A stretch of 64,000 nucleotides of DNA from Adiantum capillus-veneris (Eukaryota > Streptophyta > Polypodiopsida > Polypodiales > Pteridaceae), in contig CM043960.1 of NCBI GenBank assembly GCA_014529385.2, positions 37,024,781 through 37,088,780 on the forward strand, read 5' to 3'. The notes beneath the pieces were generated by a model. It saw only the letters and a program-made list of their open reading frames with translations, was not told the DNA's origin and searched no databases. Of this stretch, positions 47,296 to 55,594 are shown one piece after another (position 1 is the stretch's first letter; each line of letters begins with the position of its first letter). The translations under genes were made by a program, and so were the position numbers.

Positions 47296-48572
47296 TCTTT
47301 TGTGATTTCATTTGTGAAAACCTGAAATATTAATTTCAGTTAGCTTCCAACTGAAGCTAGACAAGAGAGAACGCTTTTTGTTAAACAAGACTAAGTGCCC
47401 ATACCTACCTCTTAGCTTTTCAACGTCTCCTACCTTGTGTTATGAGTCTATAGGCCTACATACCAAAATAATCTATTGTCTAGCTTAGATGCTGGTTGAA
47501 GATTGTTAAAAGGTAGCTGTAATCACCTGGCATTGTTAACTGAGAGAACTATTATTGTATACTACCGCAATATGCAACGCTCAGCAATTAAAAAGCTAAA
47601 TCGAGTAGAGAGACTGGAGGAGCAGAAAAGATAGGAGGCTTGACCGGCGTCTTTGGCTACAAGCATTTTAGGAGTAACCAGAATAGGTGCAAAAAGAGCT
47701 AGAAGAAGAGAGGAAAGAAAAGATGCGGACTGGGAATCGACTTCAACAACTGTAGATCTCAGCAGAGCTAGCAACAAGCAATACAATAAAGTCATTTCAT
47801 TCATCGGTTCTTTGTAGGTACCATCCAAGATACATTGGACCTGTTGATTTCCTCATTATGAAGCTTGAAAATTGTGACGCTTTGCTAACATTGTGGTTTG
47901 ACAGGGGATCATTACCATACAACACCATGGAAAATCGATCAGTTTGAAAGCCTGGCTCTTTGTGGGTTCCTTCACCCTAGGTCTCATGTGATACCCTTTT
48001 GTCATATGCATATATTTTCTTTTAATCAAAATTATATTTTCAAAATTGAAGGATTATGGTTTAAGATTTGTTGAATCCTATTGATCCATGAACACGATTA
48101 GAAGTTCTTAGACGGTCTTCTCACATGCAAAAGCGGTTTTTTCTTGACCTACTTCAAACACAGTGGTGGCTAAGTAGTCTAGATCCGTTTTGGCGGCTGG
48201 ATGGTATCTTAAGACTCTGTCTTGACGATTGAATGGCACCCCAAGACCCGATCTGACGATCATATATTTGAGTCAGCTTAATGGCAAGATGTCATCTCAA
48301 GTCCCGTGTTTACGGTTGGATGTCGTCAATCAGTTCTTATGTCTCATCGGATCGGATTATATCAATGACCCGTACTACATAGTTAATGTGGATGTTTTCT
48401 TTTTTTGGCGATTGCATTGATTGCATGTGAGTATTGTATGGCATCTGCTGCGAAAGCACAAAGTTTGAGTTAATGATTGCACATATGATGATTCTAGTGC
48501 ATCCAAGATACCTGCTCTGTCAAAGTCGACGATGTGGCAGCGTACGCCGTAGATACCAAGGGGAGAATGCAC
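47296..48572. other. 3' region of the host gene and intergenic DNA
   Basis: The first few hundred bases probably include the 3' untranslated region; no clear polyadenylation signal was chosen. At about 48190-48330 a loose tandem pattern appears: CGGCTGGATGG, CGATTGAATGG and CGGTTGGATGT, each followed by AAGACYC- or CAAGTCCC-like words. No gene is called. Confidence 0.4.
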
Positions 48573-48584
48573 GAGAGAGAGAGA
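48573..48584 (+). repeat. short GA tract at the outer edge of the LINE array
   Basis: (GA)6 directly before the 3' end of LINE copy 1; the left boundary of the array. Confidence 0.85.
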
Positions 48585-48989
48585 AATGAAATGAAATGAA
48601 ATGTTATATTAACGTCTTCAAAAGGCCAAAATGACCTATGAGACAAATCAGTTACAAAATAGTGAATCTAATACCATGTCTGGGTACAAAAGAACTAGAA
48701 AAGAACTAGAAGTGGAACAAAATACTACTACTACTACTACAATCTAAAACTACATGGGTGTAGCAGCTGATACAATAGGTACCCGGTAAACTGGATGTAA
48801 CAGTGTGTGAAACAAAGATGGAAGAAATGGTGAGGATCCATCCTCATCTGCACTCTGGATGTCGAGAGAGTATGGCTCGAATCTTCTGTTGTAGTCTCCG
48901 TCGATGCTGTGTAGCTCCTCTCCTCAGTCGTGGTCGTCTGTATCTCTGTAGCTCCAATGCTCGGTCGATGAGAGTGCCAGTAGTGGTCG

Positions 48990-48992
<3 letters not shown>
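48585..48992 (-). mobile_element. LINE copy 1, 5'-truncated 3' fragment
   Basis: The minus strand ends with GCCTTTTGAAGACGTTAATA, then (CATTT)n and the GA/CT tract, the terminal sequence shared by all six copies. It keeps the 3' untranslated region and the last part of ORF2 (about 48830-48990), close to copy 5 in sequence (both read ALELGR-type rather than AIELGK-type ends). The 5' break lies at the next GA tract. Confidence 0.82.

Positions 48993-49058
<66 letters not shown>
48993..49058 (+). repeat. (GA)33 tract between LINE copies 1 and 2
   Basis: A perfect GA run that is both the 5' flank of copy 1 and the 3' tail of copy 2. Confidence 0.96.
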
Positions 49059-49061
<3 letters not shown>

Positions 49062-49839
49062 GAAATGAAATGAAATGTTATATTAACGTCTTCAAAAGGC
49101 CATAATGACCTATGAGACCCGAAAGTTACAAAAGTGGTGGATCTGATACAAAGTCAGAGTAACAAAATAATGTAACAACATTACCAAACAAAGATATCTA
49201 CTATGGGGGCCTAAGCTGGTCGATGTGAGCCAAGCATAAAACTAAGCGGGAAAATTTGGGTGGCTTGTTGGGATGGCTGAATCACAAGAGATCTAGCATC
49301 GGTCGTTGGCGAATCTCATCAATTTCCTCCATGGTTAGTAGTCTGACCGGGCGTCGTGCATGCCTGGCCAGCGTGCTCCGAATTTTCTATCGTAGAACCT
49401 GTCGATGCTGTGTAGTTCTTCGCAGTCGTGGGCGCCTGGATTTCCCTAGTTCAGTCGCTCGGTCAATCAGTGTGCCTCTGGTGTGAGACGAGGGGGAGTG
49501 GCTCTTGCGGCCGTCCCGTGTCTGCTTTGAAGAAGTCTGTGATCCGTCTTTGAGACTGGCTAGCCTCGCCATTCATCAGGCTATCTCTGTGTCTGCGCAG
49601 CTCGAGTAAGAACAAACCTAGACATCTCTGATCTTCGTATCCCATGACTCTTGAGAGTGGTCCAAAACCCTCTCTGAACAGGCAGTGGAAGCGACCTCGT
49701 ATCTCGTAGTAGACGGGGCAGCGGCATGTATAGTGTAGCTCTGTCTCAGGTTCCGTGTTACACAAGGGGCATGTCCTGTCCTCTGCTGGTACTCCGCTGT
49801 ACCTCCCAGTCTCAATCCGCAACTGGTGAGAAGATGTGC

Positions 49840-50029
49840 GTACCTGGCATAGTTACCAGGAACGGGAAACCGGAACGGGGAACGCGCAACGGAAACTGCC
49901 ACAAAATGCCATTCCCTGTTACAAGTACTCACGTTTGAAACACGGAACAGGGATTCGGAACGGGAACTTAGAATGGGAACGGGGAACGGAGACCTGAAAA
50001 CGGCCATTCCCTGTTACTATGGTACCTGG
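49840..50029. mobile_element. 174-bp hAT-like MITE in LINE copy 2
   Basis: The insert 49848-50021 is flanked by the 8-bp duplication GTACCTGG (49840-49847 and 50022-50029). Copies 3, 4 and 6 have the uninterrupted site. Its ends are inverted, CATAGTTACCAGG and CCCTGTTACTATG, with one or two mismatches. The interior is rich in GGAACGGG-type words and encodes nothing. An 8-bp duplication is the signature of the hAT superfamily. Confidence 0.8.
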
Positions 50030-52501
50030 CCAATAGCACAACGTATCCCATGAGACAAGTGAGTATCCATGTATCTGGGTCTCGCCACAAAACCATCTTC
50101 CGTAAGCTGGAGAAGGTGGTCTCTGTAGAAAGCCATCTTCGTGCCCAATTCCTGTGCTGGTTGTATCCATGTCCTCCTGGTGTCTAGCTGGGTTAGGTCT
50201 TGGCGGATGAGCTTGGTGATCTCTGACTGTGTAAGAGTGAGAGATGGTGCATCCAGTGAGTAATGGAATGGTGGCAGCCTGTCTATGCTGAACCCGTGTG
50301 CCCGAAACCATGATGTCATCTCCCCATACTAGCATGTTGTATCTCCTTGTATGGCTAACTGTCGAGAGGATTCAAGTGCTATGTGAGCATATCTGTCTCT
50401 AGGAAGTTCCCATGTGCGGTTTATGAAGGAGACTGATCTGGTGAGCGCCTCCACCACAAGTGGGGGGGGCCGCTAGCTCTGCTCGGATAATGGCACATGG
50501 TACTGATGCCTTGGCTCTAATGAGCCGCGAGATCATAGAGACGAGGTTTCTCCATGTTCCCCCATCTGTCTGAGCGACCCGGCCTCCCGTGGTGATCCAG
50601 TGAAGGTCCCCATATCTCGGTTCCATGGAGCAGTGCTGAAGCCACCAAGGTGTCAAAGAGCCAGAGCTTCGTCCGGGGCTCCTGAAACTGAACCTGCGAA
50701 CACATCATCTCCAATCTACCCAATGCTGTGTGGGCTCTAGTAAGTCTGGTCTCTGTTGCTCTTCTGAGTGAGAATGTAGGTCCACTAAAAACCACTCCAA
50801 GGTAAGTGTAAGCGTCTATGTACTCCACAGTCTCCTGGCCGTATGTGAATGTAGGTGCTTACCTCCTGATCCACTCTGGGGTGGTGTTAAACACCATAAC
50901 CTTGGTTTTACCCAGGTTGACAGACAAACCACTTTCGTGTGTAAACGTGTGCAAAGCATCCAATTGACGTTGCATTCCCTCTGGGGATTCGGAGATCAAC
51001 ACTATGTCATCAGCATATAACAAAAGTGGAATCCATGTCCCTGCCAACTGAGCACCTTTATCCCCATCGCTGTCAATGTAGTCAGAGACCTCATCCACAT
51101 ACATACCGAAAAGGGTAGGAGAGAGCGGGCAGCCCTGCTTCACCCCAATAGTGGAGTGAACCGGTGTAGAAAGTCCCTCCGGGGTGCGTACATGCCCTAC
51201 TACTGATTTGTACAATGCCATGATTCCCCAAATGAGTTCTGTGGGTACTCCCATTTCCTGTAATCTGCGCATCAGTCTAGCTCTAGGTACCGTGTCGAAA
51301 GCTTTGCGGAAGTCCACAAAGCTACAATAGATCCATCTCCTATGAGATCTGCCTTCCTCGATGATGGCCCTGAGTGTTAGGATATGGTCAAGAGTGGAGA
51401 AGCCTCTCCTGAATCCTGCTTGCCCAGTTGCACGTATTCCTTCCCTCTCTGCCAATCTACTCAATTGTTGCTCAAGAATGGATGCATACAACCGTGCCAG
51501 TGTGTGCCCAATCATAATAGTGCGATAATTCCCAGGCTCCATGGGGTCTCCTGATCTGAAGATAGGTACGATCGTAGATAGGCTCCAAGTGTCCGGTAGG
51601 CCCTCACACATGGCCCGGTTAAACATAACTGCTAGGAGCTCTGCTAGTAGGTCTTTGGCATGCATGAAATGCTCAGCGACTAGGCCATCATGATCATATG
51701 CTCTCCCAGTCTTCATCCTATCTCAATAGCTTTCTTCACCATCTCAGCGGTGAAAAAGCCACATGCATGTGGGCATGGATCGGGGGGGTTGGGGAGGGGC
51801 GGCTGTCCAGGTACTGTGTACAAAGATGATGCGTACTGACCCCATGTCTCTGTGGAGGAAATAGCTGGGGGGGGGGGGACTGGCTCATGAAAGAGCCGCC
51901 ACGCCTCACGCGAGTCCTGACTCAAGAATAGCTGATATAGATCCTGCTCGAGTCGAGCCAAAAAAGCCCTCTTCTTTCGCCGCACCAAGCGTCGGAAGTC
52001 AATTTGTGACTGTCTGTGAGTGACGTCCCCCAACAGCACCTCCCTCTGAAGTCTGGCTCTAGTCTGGCGGCACTCCTCGTCATACCAGCTGTCCTGAGGC
52101 ATGCTCCCCGATCGGCGGCTTTGCTCAGGTTGGGTGTGTGGGTAGGCTTCTGCTGCTGCCTCATGTAGTGTCTGTGTCAGTATAGTAGTTAGCTCCTCCT
52201 GAGGTCGCCCCGGGTCCTCAGTGCATAGGCGTTTGTAGATTCCGTCCACGTATATAGAATTCGTCTCCCGTGTGAATGTGTAGCGAGTAGGGGCTGCTAC
52301 TCGTGGCCTGTGTGCTACACTGAACTGGAAGGAGATGGTCATTGACACCAGAGCATGATCCACTGCCACCCCGACCGGTCTGGGCCCAACTGTGAGATCT
52401 TGGATATTGGAGATGAGATTCGGCTGTGCCATGACATAGTCCACTGTGCTGGCTCCATGTCTGTGTGGGAAGCATGTAAATCCTCCCGCTGCAGGAAATC
52501 T

Positions 52502-52504
52502 CTA
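52502..52504 (-). other. in-frame TAG inside the endonuclease, shared with copy 6
   Basis: The minus strand reads AILNGL, TAG, RFPAAGGFTC and STVDYVMAQ in one frame. The stop falls between GDFNA and the VDH motif. The same codon is TAG at 62371-62373 in copy 6. Confidence 0.88.
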
Positions 52505-53160
52505 TAGGCCGTTCAAGATGGCCAATCCATGTGCAGTGCCCATGTCTATCAGGTGTCGCCCATACTCAGTATATTCCATATCGTGTGATATTCTGGAAAG
52601 ACCCGTCTCTTCAACATCTAGTTCTCTTAGCATCTCCTCTGAAGTATCATAAAACACTGCCTGGTGATGGGCAGTCCTAGCATTGAAGTCCCCTAGGATG
52701 ATAATGTCACCGTCCCTAGAGAACTCCCATATGTCATCATCCAAAATAGAGAAAGGGGACTGTCCTCTGGGTGATGCATAAACTGATGTACTCGGGGGAA
52801 AGTAGCAAATAGCTACATAGAGGTATCTGCCTGCCTCTGCTTTCAGTCTCACCCACATGTACCTAGCCTGCTCGTCCATGCGGGCTATATGTATCAGTGG
52901 CTGCAGATCCTCTCTAAATAACACTGCCACTCCTCCCGAGTCCCGCCCTCTGTGCTCTGAGCGTGTCTCCTGTCTATAGGCTGTCTCCCACCTGTATCCG
53001 CTGATGTGAGGCATGGATTGCCCAGGGCCTGGTGTGTCTCAAAGTAAAAGATGATGTCTCTTCCAATAAAGCTATCCTCAAAAGCCCCCACATCAAGACG
53101 CATAGATCCATTGCAGTTCCAGGCAGCTACTTTGAGTGTGGTCCCATAAGTCTCGCACCG

Positions 53161-53163
53161 TCA
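53161..53163 (-). promoter_or_regulatory. candidate readthrough stop TGA-CGG between ORF1 and ORF2 (copy 2)
   Basis: ORF1 ends at TGA and ORF2 continues in the same frame: CGG TGC GAG ACT TAT, then the endonuclease WNCNG about 13 codons later. No ATG lies in that frame before WNCNG. UGA followed by CGG is a known leaky context in plant RNA virus genes. Copy 6 has the same arrangement at 63030-63032. Readthrough itself is an inference. Confidence 0.5.
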
Positions 53164-54063
53164 TGTGGAGCGTCGCTCTAGTATCACCACTTTCCCGTCT
53201 CGGTAAAAAGCGATCTTGCCTTTTCCCCTTGCCGCTCTAATCTCCGGCATTACTTCCTGCATATGAGCAATCTGCGAGAGGGTGAGATCATCCCCGAGAA
53301 AGATGCCAGTCTCTTTGAGAGTTGGTCTTTTCTTCAGGAATGACTTCTTTGCTTCCATGGTGGGAAAACGGAGGATGAGTGCTCTTTCTTTTGAGGTTTC
53401 TCCACTGCTTCCATTTTTCTTTATGTTGCTGTTGCCCACTCTCCATGCCCTTGTGTGCATCGGCTCAGGAATCCCTATCAAGGTTGCGAGTTCTTTTACT
53501 TCTTCGTCCACATTGCCTTTGTCGTTAAGACCGCAAATTCTCACATGTAAAGCGCGCACCCTTCTCCTCTGCTCCTCCTCTAGTGTCTGATTGATGATGA
53601 TGTTGGGTGTGGACGTGGGCGTTATCTCCTTGCCTTTTCCTTTCTTTGCCACCTTGATCCATTTCTCGGCTTCGTCCGCCTTCTGTTGAGTTTTGGTAAG
53701 AACATCCACCCAAGAAGTCGTCATTTCTTTGTGCTGCTCTTCTCCCTCTTTGATGGCCCGTACTTGTTCCTTGATCGTGTTGATTTCGTCGATTACAAAG
53801 GGTTGCAGTTCGCCGTCTTCCAGTGTGTTTCTTGATCGTGCTTTGGCGAGATCTTTCTTGAGTGACGCGATCTCTTCCTCTTGGGCCGTCACTCGGTCTT
53901 CCAGCGTTCTTATCTTGTTCTCTTGGATCAGCACGCGTCCTTCGAGTATGTTTATTGTGCCCCAAAGATTGCGGTTCAACTTGGTAACGGTCTCTGTCAT
54001 TTCCTCTTTGCATTTTTGAATGGCATCCTCCAGGGGGTCGGCTTCATCGTTCATTTTCCTCAT
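53161..54063 (-). CDS. LINE copy 2 ORF1: coiled coil, RRM-like, C-terminal domain
   Basis: An intact 300-codon frame starting MRKMNDEADPLEDAIQK. Residues about 20-130 are charged with heptad spacing (LEGRVLIQENKIRTLEDRV), a long coiled coil for trimer-like assembly. Residues about 168-243 begin RALHVRICGL and include RAWRVGN and ERALILRFPTMEAKKSFL, like the RRM of L1-type ORF1 proteins (Transposase_22). Residues 244-298 (GDDLTLSQIAHMQEVMPEIR, IAFYRDGKVV) look like its C-terminal domain. Such proteins bind the LINE RNA and act as chaperones. Most plant L1-type LINEs instead have DUF4283 and a zinc knuckle here. It ends RRST with TGA, then CGG. The frame is intact although ORF2 is broken. Confidence 0.88.
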   Translation of the reverse strand: MRKMNDEADPLEDAIQKCKEEMTETVTKLNRNLWGTINILEGRVLIQENKIRTLEDRVTAQEEEIASLKKDLAKARSRNTLEDGELQPFVIDEINTIKEQVRAIKEGEEQHKEMTTSWVDVLTKTQQKADEAEKWIKVAKKGKGKEITPTSTPNIIINQTLEEEQRRRVRALHVRICGLNDKGNVDEEVKELATLIGIPEPMHTRAWRVGNSNIKKNGSSGETSKERALILRFPTMEAKKSFLKKRPTLKETGIFLGDDLTLSQIAHMQEVMPEIRAARGKGKIAFYRDGKVVILERRST

Positions 54064-54070
54064 GCTTGAT

Positions 54071-54220
54071 CGCCGTCCGCAAGGGAGTTAGATGACGTGT
54101 GCACCCACCCTAGCAGCGGGTGCGGCAGCTGAGCGAGTGGGAGGGTCGTCCGCAAGGGGGTCACCAGGTGTGCGTGTACACCCACATTAACGACGAGCGC
54201 GGCGGGTGGTGGAGCATGAG
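54071..54220 (-). repeat. two degenerate repeats in the LINE 5' leader
   Basis: CGCCGTCCGCAAGGG starts one unit near 54071 and GTCGTCCGCAAGGGGG a second near 54146. Each is followed by a GTGTGCAC- or GTGTACACCCAC-like word and a GC-rich end. Tandem units in the 5' region are common in LINEs and can carry the promoter. Confidence 0.5.
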
Positions 54221-54230
54221 GCGGTAGGGG

Positions 54231-54231
54231 G

Positions 54232-54272
<41 letters not shown>

Positions 54273-54612
54273 GGTATGGTAGAGAAAGTTGGGGAGGGGG
54301 CGGGGAGGGGTTCCAAAAAAAAGCGGGGGCATGCTACGCGTAGTAGAGGCGGAGACATGCTATGCGTAGAAGAAAAAAAAGGGGGGAAAAAAAGGGGGGG
54401 CCGTCCGGCTGGGCTGCAGGCGGGCACAGCAGCGCGGGGGCTTCCGATGGGAGCAGCGCGCAAGAGCGTGGGTGCAGAGGCAGTGGGCGGGGGGCGAAGG
54501 GTGTAGAGCGCGCGAGCCTGCAGCGGAAGCAGGGGCAGCCAACAGGCGTGAGGGAGGTGCGCGAGCAGAGGCAGCGGGCGGAGGCAAGGTGCAGCGGGAG
54601 CAGGGGCAGCCA

Positions 54613-54624
<12 letters not shown>
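54231..54624. other. poly(G) run and GC-rich spacer
   Basis: About 36-40 G from 54232, then purine- and GC-rich sequence with CGCG words up to the next GA tract. It may be the outer 5' end of LINE copy 2 or its older target. Frames on either strand here have low-complexity composition and are not called. Confidence 0.5.

Positions 54625-54700
<76 letters not shown>
54625..54700 (+). repeat. (GA)38 tract, tail of LINE copy 3
   Basis: A perfect GA run joined at its right end to ATGAAATG, the complement of the LINE 3' tail. Confidence 0.96.
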
Positions 54701-54703
<3 letters not shown>

Positions 54704-55513
54704 AATGTTATATTAACGTCTTCAAAAGGCCATAATGACCTATGAGACCGGAAAGTTACAAAGTGGTGGATTTGATACAAAGTCAGAGTAACAAAATAAC
54801 CTAACAACAGTACAAAACAAAGATATATACTATGGGGTCCTAGGTTGGTCGATGTGAGCAAAGCAAAAAACTAAGCAAAGAAATGGGCGGCTTGTTGGGA
54901 TAGCTGAATCACAAGAGATCTAGCATCGGTCGTTGGCGAATCTCATCAACTTCCTCCATGGTTAGTAGTCTGACCGGGCGTCGTGCATGCTTGGCCAGCG
55001 TGCTCCGAATTTTCTGTCGTAGCCTCCGTCGATGCTGTGTAGTTCTTCGCAGTCGCGGGTGCCTGGATTTCCCCAGTTCAATAGCTCGGTCAATCAGTGT
55101 GCCTCTGGTGTGAGACGAGGGGGAGCTCTGCTGTGGGAGTGGCTCTTGCGGCTGTCTCGTGTCTGCTCTGAAGAAGTCTGTGATCCGTCTTTGAGACTGG
55201 CTAGCCTCGCCATTCATCAGGCTATCTCTGTGTCTGCGCAGCTCGAGCAAGAACAAACCCAGACATCTCTGATCTTCATATCCCATGACTCTTGAGAGTG
55301 GTCCAAAACCCTCTCTGAACAAGCAATGGAAGCGGCCTCGTATCTCGTAGTAGACGGGGCAACGGCATGTATAGTGTAGCTCTGTCTCAGGTTCCATGTT
55401 ACACAAGGGGCATGTCCTGTCCTCTGCTGGTACTCCACTGTATCTCCCGGTCTCAATCCGCAACTGGTGAGAAGATGTGCGTAACTGGCCAATAGCACAT
55501 CGTATCCCATGAG

Positions 55514-55516
<3 letters not shown>
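54701..55516 (-). mobile_element. LINE copy 3, 5'-truncated 3' fragment
   Basis: Keeps the 3' untranslated region and the last roughly 200 codons of ORF2 in one open frame (stop at 54909, to about 55513), including CPLCNMEPETELHYTC and EIRGRFHCLFREGFGP and ending IRQRPMLDLL. The 5' break at GAGACAAG joins directly to a GA tract and reuses the GAGA of the element. Confidence 0.88.

Positions 55517-55590
<74 letters not shown>
55517..55590 (+). repeat. (GA)37 tract between LINE copies 3 and 4
   Basis: A perfect GA run bounded by the 5' break of copy 3 and the 3' tail of copy 4. Confidence 0.96.

Positions 55591-55594
<4 letters not shown>

Larger units (their letters stand above)
49282..53160 (-). 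pseudogene. LINE copy 2 ORF2: endonuclease, reverse transcriptase, Cys-His motif
   Basis: ORF2 is in the ORF1 frame directly after its TGA, with no ATG before the endonuclease motif VAAWNCNGSM. Endonuclease motifs follow: ETHQ, GDFNA (near 52700) and VDHALV (near 52355). The reverse transcriptase frame (50859-51716) has FVDFRKAFDTV, KQGCPLSPTLFG and YADDIVLIS. A C-terminal CPLCNTEPETELHYTC (CX2CX8HX3C, near 49760) and EIRQRP-type end follow, with the stop near 49282. Damage: a one-base loss near 53030, TAG at 52502, a frameshift near 51716, others in the C-terminal half, and the MITE. Its role is target-primed reverse transcription. Confidence 0.88.
49059..54230 (-). mobile_element. LINE copy 2, nearly full length
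   Basis: It contains, in minus-strand order, a 5' leader with two degenerate repeats (54220-54071), ORF1 (54063-53161), ORF2 (53160-49282) and a 3' untranslated region ending in (TTTCA)n at 49059. It has an APE-type endonuclease, a reverse transcriptase with YADD, and a C-terminal Cys-His motif. A 174-bp hAT-like MITE sits in the ORF2 end. The tail of short repeats, not poly(A), resembles CR1/Jockey/RTE-type rather than L1-type tails; I do not assign a clade. The 5' limit is uncertain. Confidence 0.88.

Noticed and set aside
53500-54070. Plus-strand frames of 60-160 codons opposite LINE ORF1
   Set aside because: Shadows of the ORF1 coding strand; the minus strand gives the conserved protein in two copies.
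54270-54620. GC-rich frames on both strands, some Pro- or Ala-rich
   Set aside because: Low-complexity sequence between a G run and a GA tract; no conservation with copy 6.
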